Below, piece by piece: positions 56,202 through 64,000 of a stretch of DNA of 64,000 bases. The notes under the pieces were generated by a model. That model saw only the letters and a list, made by a program, of their open reading frames with translations. It searched no databases and had not been told where the DNA came from. The stretch lies in assembly GCF_002157355.1 (NCBI RefSeq), contig NZ_LYMK01000003.1:186001-250000 (forward strand), written 5' to 3'. The DNA is from Variovorax sp. JS1663. GTDB taxonomy: Bacteria; Pseudomonadota; Gammaproteobacteria; Burkholderiales; Burkholderiaceae_C. Made by a program: the position numbers and the translations under genes. Within the stretch, counting starts at the first letter, position 1, and each line of letters opens with the position of its first letter.

Positions 56202-58497
56202 GCGGCAGCGCGCCCCGCATCGCCTGCACCTGCCACCAGGCAGGCAGCAGCGCGCGGATCTCGCGCCGCGCGAACCGATCGTCCAGCAGGTAAAGCACCC
56301 CTGCGTCCTGCTCGCTGCGGATGACCCGCCCCGCCGCCTGCACCACCTTCTGCAGGCCGGGATACACATAGGTGTACGCGTAGCCCTCGCCGAACAGCGC
56401 CTGCATGCGCTCGCGCATGCATTCGTTGCCGGCGTCGTGCTGCGGCAGACCCAGGCTGGCGACGAAGGCCCCCACCAGCCGATCGCCCGGCAGGTCGATG
56501 CCCTCGCCGAAGGGCCCGCCCAGCACCGCGAAGCCGATGCCGCGACCGCCTGGCGCGAAGCGCGCGATGAAGGACTCGCGCTCGCTCTCGCGCATGCCGC
56601 GCGACTGGGCCCAGGACGGCACCTCCGGCTGTTGCAGCGCGAAGGCCTCGAAGGCGCTGCGCAGGTACTCGAAGCTGCTGAAGAAGGCCAGGTAGTTGCC
56701 GGGCTGGGCCGCGTACTGCGCCGCGATGATTCGGATCACGCGGTCGAGCGAACGCGCACGGTCGCGAAAGCGCGTGGAAACATCCGTCGCGATGCGCACG
56801 GTCAACTGCTCGCCGCGGAAGGGCGAGCCCACGTCCAGCGTGGCCGTGTCGTCGGGAAGCCCCAGCGTGTCGCGGTAGAAGCCGAAGGGCGCCAGCGTGC
56901 CCGAAAAGCAGGTGGTGCTGAGGCTGTCGGCGAAGCGCGGTTCGAGAAAGGGTGCGGGCACCAGGTTGCGGATCGCCAGCGCGTCCTCGGCGAGCAGGGA
57001 CTCGAACACCGAGTGCGTGCCGAAGGAATCGGCCAGCCGCGCGAAATGGGCCAGGTCGAAGAAGCATTGCTGCAGCGGGCCCTGCGCCTCCAGCGGGTGC
57101 GCGGCGAAGTGGTCGCCCATGGCGGCCAGCGTGTCCTGCAGGGCGCGCACCAGGGCGGCGGGCAGCGTGTCGTGCGCGCGGTAGTCCTCGGTCTGCGTCT
57201 GCTGGGCCCGGCGCCACTCGCGCCGCAGCCGCGTCAGGGCCTTCCGGATCGGCGCCGGGGCCTTGCGCCGCACGGCCCCGATGGCGGTTTCTTCCAGGCG
57301 TGCGCTGTACATACTGCGCGCCCGCTCCAGCAGGTTGTGCGCCTCGTCCACCAGCACGGCCGCGCGCCATCCTTCTTCGCGGGCCAGCGCCCAGAGGAAG
57401 GCGCTGCCGTCGAAGTAGTAGTTGTAGTCGCCGACGATGGCATCGGACCAGCGTGCCATCTCCTGCGCCAGAAAATAGGGGCAGACCTCGTGCGCGAGCG
57501 CGATGCGCCGCAGCGCCGCGCGGTCCAGCCAGGCGGCCTGTGCGGCCTCGGCGCGCGCCGCCGGCAAACGGTCGTAAAAACCCTTGGCCAGCGGGCAGGA
57601 CTCGCCGTGGCAGCTTTTGTCCGGATGCTCGCAGGCCTTCTCGCGCGCCGTCAGCTCCAGCACGCGCAGCGGCGTGCCCTCGCCGGCCAGCCGGCGCAGG
57701 CCGTCGAGCGCGATCGCGCGGCCCGAGGTCTTGGCGGTAAGGAAGAACAGCTTGTCGACACGCTGCCTGTCCCAGGCCTTGAACAAGGGGAACAAGGTGG
57801 CGAGCGTCTTGCCGATGCCGGTCGGCGCCTGGGCCAGCAGGCATCGCCCGGCGGCCGCGACACGGTAGACCGCCTCCGCCAGATCGCGTTGACCCCGCCG
57901 GAAATCCGCATGCGGGAAGGCCAGCGCAGGCAGCGCCGCGTTGCGCGCGGCACAGTGCACGGCCTCCCGCTCGGCCCAGCCGAGGAAACGGCCGCACAGC
58001 GCTTCGAAGTGCGCGCGCAAGTCATCGCGGCGCCAGTGCTCGGTGAGCACCGACTCCTCGTCGCTGCCCAGCTCCAGGTAGACGAGGGCGACTTCGACGC
58101 CGTCCAGGCCGCGCGCCTCGCACAGCATCCAGGCGTAGCAGCGCGCCTGCGCCCAGTGCAGGGCGCGGTGATTCGCGCGCACGGCCTCCAGCTCGCCGCG
58201 GAAGGTCTTGATCTCCTCCAGCCGGCCGCGCTGCGGGTCGAAGCCATCGGCCCGCCCCCGCACCAGCAGGCAGCCGAAGCGCGCGCTCAGGGCGATCTCG
58301 CTCTCGTAGCCCGCGCCGCGCCGGCCCTGCACCAGCCGATGGCCGGCCACGCCTTCCTGCGCGCTGGGCGCGGGCGCGAAGCGCAGGTCGAGGTCACCCG
58401 CCCTGGCGGCGAAGGCGCACAGCGTCTTGACCGAGACCGTGTATCCGGCATCGGGCAAGGGCTCAGCGGGCACGGAAGGCAGGGAATCGGCGGGCAT
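56176..58497 (-). CDS. PD-(D/E)XK nuclease-DinG/Rad3-type helicase fusion
   Basis: 773 residues. Residues about 60-190 form a PD-(D/E)XK domain (LLVRGRADGFDPQRGRLEEIKTFR contains the Asp, then Glu-x-Lys). Then a superfamily 2 XPD/DinG helicase: Walker A in LLAQAPTGIGKTLATLF (about 226), four cysteines for a [4Fe-4S] cluster (KACEHPDKSCHGESCPL plus VCPYF), DEAH box in VLVDEAHNLLE (about 384), and motif VI in VVQAAGRVIRSEQDAGVLYLLD. It should unwind 5' to 3' and may nick or trim DNA. No gene fused partner or VRR-NUC gene is near. Confidence 0.88.
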   Translation of the reverse strand: MPADSLPSVPAEPLPDAGYTVSVKTLCAFAARAGDLDLRFAPAPSAQEGVAGHRLVQGRRGAGYESEIALSARFGCLLVRGRADGFDPQRGRLEEIKTFRGELEAVRANHRALHWAQARCYAWMLCEARGLDGVEVALVYLELGSDEESVLTEHWRRDDLRAHFEALCGRFLGWAEREAVHCAARNAALPALAFPHADFRRGQRDLAEAVYRVAAAGRCLLAQAPTGIGKTLATLFPLFKAWDRQRVDKLFFLTAKTSGRAIALDGLRRLAGEGTPLRVLELTAREKACEHPDKSCHGESCPLAKGFYDRLPAARAEAAQAAWLDRAALRRIALAHEVCPYFLAQEMARWSDAIVGDYNYYFDGSAFLWALAREEGWRAAVLVDEAHNLLERARSMYSARLEETAIGAVRRKAPAPIRKALTRLRREWRRAQQTQTEDYRAHDTLPAALVRALQDTLAAMGDHFAAHPLEAQGPLQQCFFDLAHFARLADSFGTHSVFESLLAEDALAIRNLVPAPFLEPRFADSLSTTCFSGTLAPFGFYRDTLGLPDDTATLDVGSPFRGEQLTVRIATDVSTRFRDRARSLDRVIRIIAAQYAAQPGNYLAFFSSFEYLRSAFEAFALQQPEVPSWAQSRGMRESERESFIARFAPGGRGIGFAVLGGPFGEGIDLPGDRLVGAFVASLGLPQHDAGNECMRERMQALFGEGYAYTYVYPGLQKVVQAAGRVIRSEQDAGVLYLLDDRFARREIRALLPAWWQVQAMRGALPPIPCPSSA

Positions 58498-58586
58498 GCG
58501 GTAGTCTGGATGAATATACAGTCACCGGCCGCGATGGTGGCGCAGGGGCAGGGCCGCTGACGACCGCTGCAGCGCTGCGATGCCGA

Positions 58587-59942
58587 TCAGCGGATCGAGA
58601 CGACCAGCAGCGCCAGCGACGCCGCCGCCATGGCGGCGGTGGCGAGCCAGCCCAGCAGCTTCCACTTCAGCGGCAGCGTCATCTCGCCCATGACCTTGCG
58701 GCTGCCGGCGGCGATCATGACGGCCACCATCACCGGCACCGAGATCACTGCGTTGATCACCGCCGACCAGTAGAGCGCCGAGATCGGGTTCACGCCCGAC
58801 ACGCTGATCGCCACCCCGATCGCCATGGCCGCGGCCAGGATGCCGTAGAAGCTGCGGGCCTTGGCCAGCGGCAGGTCGAGGCCGCGGCGCACATGGACGT
58901 AGCTGGCCACTGCATCGGCGGCCGAGCCGGCGAGCACGGGCAGGGCCAGCATGCCGGTGCCGATGATGCCGAGCGCGAACAGGAGGAACGCCGCATCGCC
59001 CGCCACCGGCTTCAGCGCTGCCGCCGCCTGTGCCGTGGTCTGGATGTCCGTGTGGCCGTTGGCATGCAGCGTGGCCGCGGTGGCCGTGATCATGAAGAAG
59101 GCGATCAGGTTCGAGAAACCCATGCCGACCGCGGTGTCGACGCGCAGGCGGTGCAACTGGCGCCGCGCCTGCTCGGGCGCCACGCGCAGCGGCTGGTCCT
59201 GCGGCACGCGGCGGATCTCCTCCACCTCCTGCGCGGCCTGCCAGAAGAAGAGGTAGGGGCTGATGGTGGTGCCCAGGATCGCGACCACCGTCGTCACGTT
59301 CTCCTTGTTCCACGCGAAGGAGGGAAGCAGCAGGCCCCTGAGCGCCGCCGGCCAGTCCACGTCCACCGCGAAGACCACGCCGACGTAGGCGAAGAGCGAC
59401 AGCGTCAGCCACTTGAGCACGCGCACGTAGCGCTCGTAGGGCAGGAACACCTGCAGCAGCAGCGACAGCACGCCGAAGCCCACCGCATACCAGGCCCCGG
59501 GCCCGTGCAGCACCATCGCCGCCGCGTCGCCCATGGCGTTGAGGTCCGCACCCAGGTTGATCACGTTGGCGGTGAGCAGCAGAAGCACCAGCGAGGCCAC
59601 CAGCCAGCGCGGGCAGAAGCGGGCGAAGGCCTGCACCAGGTTCCTGCCGGTGACACGGCCGATGCGTGCGCTCGCGAGCTGGATGCCCACCATCAGCGGA
59701 TAGGTGAAGAGCAGGGTGCCGCCCACGCCGTAGCCCAACTGCGCCCCGGCCTGCGAGTAGGTGGCGATGCCGCTCGGGTCGTCGTCGGCCGCGCCGGTGA
59801 TCAGGCCCGGGCCGAGCTTGGCCCACCACTTCTCGCGGTCCTCGGTGTCGGCACCTCGATGGACGTCGGCGGGAGGCGTGCCAACTGGAGTACCTCCGCC
59901 TTCGGCTGCGGTATTCGCCTTCGGGACGGCCGTGCGGCTCAT
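58587..59942 (-). CDS. Nramp-related divalent metal transporter
   Basis: 451 residues with about 11 transmembrane helices. TM1 reads GLITGAADDDPSGIATYSQAG where canonical Nramp has DPGN, and TM6 reads LGTTISPYLFFWQAAQEV where Nramp has the MPHN methionine. The remaining layout (NVINLGADLNAMGDAAAMVL; GIIGTGMLALPVLAG; SGVNPISALYWSAVINAV) is Nramp-like. The lost Met suggests a different metal preference from Mn/Fe, for example Mg2+ (inference). Start at 59942 (MSRTAVPKA). Divergent from an SDR gene with a 196-base gap. Confidence 0.82.
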   Translation of the reverse strand: MSRTAVPKANTAAEGGGTPVGTPPADVHRGADTEDREKWWAKLGPGLITGAADDDPSGIATYSQAGAQLGYGVGGTLLFTYPLMVGIQLASARIGRVTGRNLVQAFARFCPRWLVASLVLLLLTANVINLGADLNAMGDAAAMVLHGPGAWYAVGFGVLSLLLQVFLPYERYVRVLKWLTLSLFAYVGVVFAVDVDWPAALRGLLLPSFAWNKENVTTVVAILGTTISPYLFFWQAAQEVEEIRRVPQDQPLRVAPEQARRQLHRLRVDTAVGMGFSNLIAFFMITATAATLHANGHTDIQTTAQAAAALKPVAGDAAFLLFALGIIGTGMLALPVLAGSAADAVASYVHVRRGLDLPLAKARSFYGILAAAMAIGVAISVSGVNPISALYWSAVINAVISVPVMVAVMIAAGSRKVMGEMTLPLKWKLLGWLATAAMAAASLALLVVSIR

Positions 59943-60138
59943 GGCGATCGGTGGGCTGGGGTTGGATGGATGCCTCGAGCGTCGAGGCCGCGTGCCGTCG
60001 GCCGCGCAGGCCCCGGCCGCCTCCCGCTGTGGGATTTGGTCGAGTCTGCACGGGCGACGCGGCATCGGACGACATGGAGGGGTCGGGCACCTGACTACGG
60101 TGACTCGTCAATCCCCTCTTCAGCCTGCAGGAGCCCCC

Positions 60139-61131
60139 ATGCCCACCACCCCCCCCAACGAAACCAGCGATGTCGCCGCGCAGCAGCGCAAGGTGCAACG
60201 CGAACAGGACGCCAAGGACCGCGCCGCCGGCGACGCCAAGCCCAGCAAGGCGCCGGTGCAGGCCGGCCACCGCCCCGAGCCCGAGAACCCCATGCCGGCC
60301 CAGCACCTCAAGAAGCCCGGCCTGGAAGCCGACATGGACCTGCAGCCGCGCTTCCAGGCCTCCGGCTACCTGGGAAGCGGCAAGCTCGACGGCATGGTGG
60401 CGCTGGTGACGGGCGGCGACTCCGGCATCGGCCGCGCGGTCGCGCTGCTCTATGCGCGCGAGGGCGCCGACGTCGCCATCGTCTACCTGGAGGACGAGCA
60501 GGTCGATGCCGAGGAGACGCGACGATGCATCCACGAAGAGGGTCGGCACTGCGTGCTGATCCCCGGCGACGTGCGGGACCCGGCCTTCTGCCGCCGCGCG
60601 GTGAAGGAGACGGTCGAGGCCTTCGGCAAGCTGGACATCCTGGTCAACAACGCCGCCTTCCAGCTGCATGCCGCCAGCATCGAGGACATCACCGACGAGC
60701 GGCTGGACCTGACCTTCAAGACCAACATCTACGGCTACTTCCAGATGGCGCGCGCCGCGGTGCCGCACCTGCCGCCGGGTGGCTCGATCATCAACACCGG
60801 CTCCGTCACGGGCCTGGAGGGCAGCAGCCACCTGCTGGACTACGCCACCACCAAGGGCGCCATCCATGCCTTCACGAAGTCGCTGGCCAGCAACCTGCTG
60901 GACAAGGGCATCCGCGTCAATGCGGTCGCACCCGGGCCGGTGTGGACGCCGCTGAACCCGGCCGACCGCTCCGGCCAGGAAGTGCAGGACTTCGGCAAGC
61001 ACACCGACATGAAGCGGCCGGCGCAGCCCGAAGAACTGTCACCGGCCTACGTGTTCCTGGCGGCACCCTGCTGTGCGAGCTACATCACGGGCATCGTGCT
61101 GCCGATCACGGGGAGCGTGGGCGCCGTCTAG
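60139..61131 (+). CDS. SDR family oxidoreductase (YghA-like) with charged N-terminal extension
   Basis: 330 residues. The first ~60 residues are a charged, disordered extension (AAQQRKVQREQDAKDRAAGDA; PVQAGHRPEPENPMPAQHLK). The SDR domain then gives TGGDSGIGRAVALLYAREGA, DILVNNAAF, NTGSVTGLEGS and DYATTKGAIHAFTKSLA (Tyr-x3-Lys). This group of long SDRs is common in stress-related operons. The 3' end overlaps the convergent yihY gene by 26 bases. Confidence 0.88.
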   Translation: MPTTPPNETSDVAAQQRKVQREQDAKDRAAGDAKPSKAPVQAGHRPEPENPMPAQHLKKPGLEADMDLQPRFQASGYLGSGKLDGMVALVTGGDSGIGRAVALLYAREGADVAIVYLEDEQVDAEETRRCIHEEGRHCVLIPGDVRDPAFCRRAVKETVEAFGKLDILVNNAAFQLHAASIEDITDERLDLTFKTNIYGYFQMARAAVPHLPPGGSIINTGSVTGLEGSSHLLDYATTKGAIHAFTKSLASNLLDKGIRVNAVAPGPVWTPLNPADRSGQEVQDFGKHTDMKRPAQPEELSPAYVFLAAPCCASYITGIVLPITGSVGAV

Positions 61132-62245
61132 CGACCTTGCGCTGGCGCCGGTGCCACCGCTGCGCCACGAGATTGCCGAGCGCCAGCGTGCCCAGCCACA
61201 TCAACTGGCGCAGTAGCGCGGTCTGGGCGCGCGCCACCCGCCGGTCGACCTCTTCCTGCACGCGGGCCGTCTGCCCGATGCCGGCGTAGTCGGGCAGCGG
61301 CGCCGGCGCGCCCGGCACGGCGCCGTCCGCGTCCAAGCGGTCAGTGCCCTCCGCCGCTTCCTGCGCCTGCACCCTGGTGGCCGCCATCGCCTTCTCGCCG
61401 GAGGTCGAGCCATGCGCGCCTGCATAGACCTTGGTGAACTCCGCCCCCAGCAGGAAGATCTGCGCCGCGTAGTAGACCCAGGCCACCAGCAGTACCAGCG
61501 AGCCGGCCGCGGCGAAGGATTCGTTCAGGCCGCTCTTGCCCAGGTACAGCCCGATGCCCAGCTTGCCCAGTTCGAAGAGCAGCGCCGTGACCGCGGCGCC
61601 GATCCACACGTCGCGCCAGGCGATGCGCGCGGTGGGCATCAGCTTGTAGATCAGCGCGAACAGCAACGTGACGATGCCGAGCGAGATCACCAGGTTGAGC
61701 CCCTGCAGCAGCAGCTCCCATCCGGGCATCAGCCCGCCGAACCAGGTGCCGAACGCGGCCAGCGCCGCACTCACCACGAGCGAGACCATCAGCAGGAAGG
61801 CCAGCCCGAGGATCAAACCGAAGGACAGCAGCCGCGCGCGCAGCACCGCCCACAGGCCCGCGGGCTTCTCGCGCTCCGGCACGTGCCAGATGCGGTCCAG
61901 CGCGCTCTGCAGCTCGGCGAACACGGTGGTCGCGCCGACCAGCAGCACCACCGCGCTGATCAGGCCGGCGATCAGGCCCTTGTCGGGCTCGCTCACGCTG
62001 CGCAGCATGGCCTCGACCGCGACCGCGCCCTCGCGGCCCACCAGACCGGAGACCTGCTCGACGATGCGCCCCTGCGCCGCCTCGCGGCCGAACAGCGCGC
62101 CCGCGACGGCGATCACGATCACCAGCAGCGGGGCCAGCGAGAAGATGGTGTAGTAGGAGATGGCAGCGCCCATGCTGGGCGCGTAGTCGTCGATCCATGC
62201 GTTGACGGACTGACGGCACAGCTCGAACAGTTGCTTGGGTTTCAT
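61106..62245 (-). CDS. YihY/BrkB family inner-membrane protein
   Basis: 379 residues. Six transmembrane helices are clear: APSMGAAISYYTIFSLAPLLVIVIAVAGAL, GLISAVVLLVGATTVFAEL, SFGLILGLAFLLMVSLVVSA, LLLQGLNLVISLGIVTLLFALIY and the C-terminal pair. AELQSALDRIWHVP and ARIAWRDVWIGAAVTALLFELGK match the YihY signature. The C-terminal ~90 residues form a cytoplasmic helical tail. The old link with RNase BN is not supported; its function is unclear. Start at 62245. Confidence 0.9.
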   Translation of the reverse strand: MKPKQLFELCRQSVNAWIDDYAPSMGAAISYYTIFSLAPLLVIVIAVAGALFGREAAQGRIVEQVSGLVGREGAVAVEAMLRSVSEPDKGLIAGLISAVVLLVGATTVFAELQSALDRIWHVPEREKPAGLWAVLRARLLSFGLILGLAFLLMVSLVVSAALAAFGTWFGGLMPGWELLLQGLNLVISLGIVTLLFALIYKLMPTARIAWRDVWIGAAVTALLFELGKLGIGLYLGKSGLNESFAAAGSLVLLVAWVYYAAQIFLLGAEFTKVYAGAHGSTSGEKAMAATRVQAQEAAEGTDRLDADGAVPGAPAPLPDYAGIGQTARVQEEVDRRVARAQTALLRQLMWLGTLALGNLVAQRWHRRQRKVARRRPRSP

Positions 62246-62340
62246 GGCGGCCTCGCGTGGGGTTCCACTTTCGGACACGCGCCCGCACGCGCCATGGGCC
62301 AAGCTTGCGATCTGAAGTAGGCCGCCTTCTTGCGCGGCCG

Positions 62341-63249
62341 TCAACGCAGCGGCGCCGTGCCGCTGCCGAGCATGCGCACCAACGCGTCGTACACCAGCCG
62401 CACCCGGGCCGGCACCGGCGTGCGCTGGGCGCGCCACACGTGCACCGGCCAGGGCTCGGGCGCCTCGGCGTCGAGCACCGAGACCAGGTGCCCCGACGCC
62501 AGCCACGGGTCGGCCAGCGGCGCGACCAGTTGGCCGAAGCCGAGGCCGGCGAGCACCGCGCTGCACTCGGCGTCGGTGTCGTCGGTGACGAAGGCCGGCG
62601 TGGCCACCGGCATCTGGCGCTTGCGGCTGAAGGCCCAGGACCAGAGCCGGCCCGAGTTGGCGTCCACCAGGGCCGTGAGCGGCATGCGCTGCAGTTCGTC
62701 GAGGCTGCGCGGCACGCCGGTGCGCGCGACCAGCGCCGGCGCCGCCACCACCTTCAGCGCCATGCGCTCGACGGCCCGCGCGACGAAGCGGCTGTCGGGC
62801 TGGCGCCCCACGCGCACGCCGACGTCGATGTGCTGGCCCACCGCGTCGGCCATCTGCTCCGACAGGCGCATGTCCAGCACCAGCCCCGGGTGCGCCGCCA
62901 GCACCGGCGCCAGCGCATGCGGAATGAAGCGCCGGCCCAGCACGTTCGGCACGCTCACCCGCACCGTGCCCGCATGCTGCGAGAGCGCGCGGCGGTCGCT
63001 GCGGTGGAACAGCGCATCCACGCCGCTCACCGCGCCGCGCGCCCGCTCGGCCAGCGTGCGGCCGAAGTCGGTGAGCTGCACGCCGCGCGTGCTGCGGTGG
63101 AACAGCGGCTCGCCCAGCTCGTCCTCCAGCTCGCGCACCGCGCGCGTCACCACCTGCGGCGAGACCGACAGGCGGATGGCCGCCTCGCGGAAGTTGGCCG
63201 CGTCGGCGGCGGCGCAGAAGACGCGCAGGGCTTCGAGACGGTTGGACAT
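62341..63249 (-). CDS. LysR family transcriptional regulator
   Basis: 302 residues. The N-terminal wHTH is [52 protein letters not shown], then the effector domain ([33 protein letters not shown]). The ATG at 63249 is the usual LysR start; an upstream ATG at 63318 runs into the intergenic region. Divergent from the SDR gene at 63386 (136-base gap), which it most likely regulates. Confidence 0.92.
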   Translation of the reverse strand: MSNRLEALRVFCAAADAANFREAAIRLSVSPQVVTRAVRELEDELGEPLFHRSTRGVQLTDFGRTLAERARGAVSGVDALFHRSDRRALSQHAGTVRVSVPNVLGRRFIPHALAPVLAAHPGLVLDMRLSEQMADAVGQHIDVGVRVGRQPDSRFVARAVERMALKVVAAPALVARTGVPRSLDELQRMPLTALVDANSGRLWSWAFSRKRQMPVATPAFVTDDTDAECSAVLAGLGFGQLVAPLADPWLASGHLVSVLDAEAPEPWPVHVWRAQRTPVPARVRLVYDALVRMLGSGTAPLR

Positions 63250-63385
63250 GAGGGCCTTTCGGAACGCAAGATCGGCATTGTTCCCGATCCAGGAATTCTG
63301 TACTCGCCAGAGTTTCATTTACGGGAACGCCCGGATTTTCCACACTGAGGGCCATCCATCCACCACCCCTCGAAAGGAAGCTTCC

Positions 63386-64000
63386 ATGACGAACGTTCAA
63401 GACAACATCCGCGGCAAGGTCGCCATCGTCACCGGCGCCAGCAGCGGCCTGGGCGAATCGACTGCCCGCCACCTGGCTGCGCGCGGCGCCCGCGTGGTGC
63501 TGGCAGCCCGCCGCACCGACCGCCTCGAGCAGGTCGTGGCCGAGATCCGCGAGGCCGGCGGCGAGGCCATCGCGGTCGCGACCGACGTCGCCAAGCGCGA
63601 AGACCTGGAGCGCCTGGCCGCCGCCGCCGTCGAGGCCTTCGGCCGCATCGACGTGCTGGTCAACAACGCCGGCGTGATGCCGCTGTCGCCGCTGGCCCGC
63701 CTCAAGGTCGACGAGTGGGACCGCACCATCGACGTCAACATCAAGGGCGTGCTCTACGGCATCGCCGCCGTGCTGCCGCGCATGCAGGCGCAGGGCAGCG
63801 GCCACATCGTCAACATCGCCTCCATCGCGGGCCTGAAGGTGTTCACGCCGATCGGCACGGTCTACAGCGCCACCAAGCACGCGGTGCGCGCCATCTCCGA
63901 AGGTTTGCGCGTGGAAGTCGGCAACAGCGGCGTGCGCGTGACCGTCGTCTCGCCCGGCGCGGTGGAGTCCGAACTCAAGCACGGCAGCACGGACCCCGAG
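63386..64000 (+). CDS. SDR family oxidoreductase, cut by window end
   Basis: The first 205 residues are in the window. [33 protein letters not shown] (NAD(P) site), [27 protein letters not shown] and [18 protein letters not shown] (Tyr-x3-Lys) are all present, and [11 protein letters not shown] fits a normal SDR of about 240-250 residues, so about 40 are missing. GGAAGC is upstream. Probable LysR target; substrate unknown. Confidence 0.9.
   Translation, partial: MTNVQDNIRGKVAIVTGASSGLGESTARHLAARGARVVLAARRTDRLEQVVAEIREAGGEAIAVATDVAKREDLERLAAAAVEAFGRIDVLVNNAGVMPLSPLARLKVDEWDRTIDVNIKGVLYGIAAVLPRMQAQGSGHIVNIASIAGLKVFTPIGTVYSATKHAVRAISEGLRVEVGNSGVRVTVVSPGAVESELKHGSTDPE

Overview
This 64 kb window is a high-GC chromosomal segment from a betaproteobacterium, most likely a Comamonadaceae member of the Variovorax/Ramlibacter type. 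That placement is inferred from the family content: DUF3717/DUF1289, DUF2007, a PP2C-FHA-CHASE2 signalling block, a TctD/TctE-like two-component pair, type 2 ArgC, and the pil minor-pilin order. No rRNA, tRNA, CRISPR array, insertion sequence or phage was recognised.

Layout. 1-9.5 kb is mostly core: a cut glutathione S-transferase, a DUF898 membrane protein, an M48 peptidase, purB, yaeQ, a yybP-ykoY (Mn2+) riboswitch in front of a TerC-family exporter gene, a holin-like membrane protein, a BepA-like periplasmic protease and moaC. 9.5-28 kb is a surface-appendage and glycan region. A PglL-like oligosaccharyltransferase is divergent from a tightly overlapping minor pilin operon (pilE-fimT-pilV-pilW-pilX-pilY1, with a PA14 domain inside PilY1). 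Next come a TPR-GT41 (OGT-like) glycosyltransferase coupled to a DegT sugar aminotransferase, and a convergent six-gene operon (ACP, KAS III, SDR, PglD/NeuD-like acyltransferase, FkbM methyltransferase, Rieske oxygenase). The region ends with a pilA-type pilin that has its own terminator and a sigma-54-like promoter. I read this as a protein-glycosylation locus that builds an acylated 4-amino sugar, similar in logic to the modified-viosamine islands of Pseudomonas but with an added oxygenase. It is the best candidate for an undescribed system here.

28-33.5 kb is a signalling block: MBL hydrolase, CHASE2 nucleotide cyclase, tandem-FHA protein, PP2C phosphatase, followed by a decayed second terC. 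33.6-51.5 kb is again mostly core: sucCD, argC, recX-recA with a LexA-like box, a MarR regulator, a two-component system, birA, a SET-domain methyltransferase, topB with a C-terminal SWIB domain, and infA-dbpA behind a long structured leader. A 35-base alternating purine-pyrimidine tract separates SET from topB.

51.5-64 kb is more accessory. It holds a TetR/extradiol-like VOC/cytochrome c module whose cytochrome gene is frameshifted, a run of very small hydrophilic proteins with a GNAT acetyltransferase, a PD-(D/E)XK-DinG-like helicase fusion, an Nramp-related transporter with altered metal-site motifs, two SDR oxidoreductases (one cut by the window end), a YihY membrane protein and a LysR regulator. 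Two frameshifts occur in the window. One (terC paralogue) comes with other damage and looks like true decay; the other (cytochrome c) could be a sequencing error.
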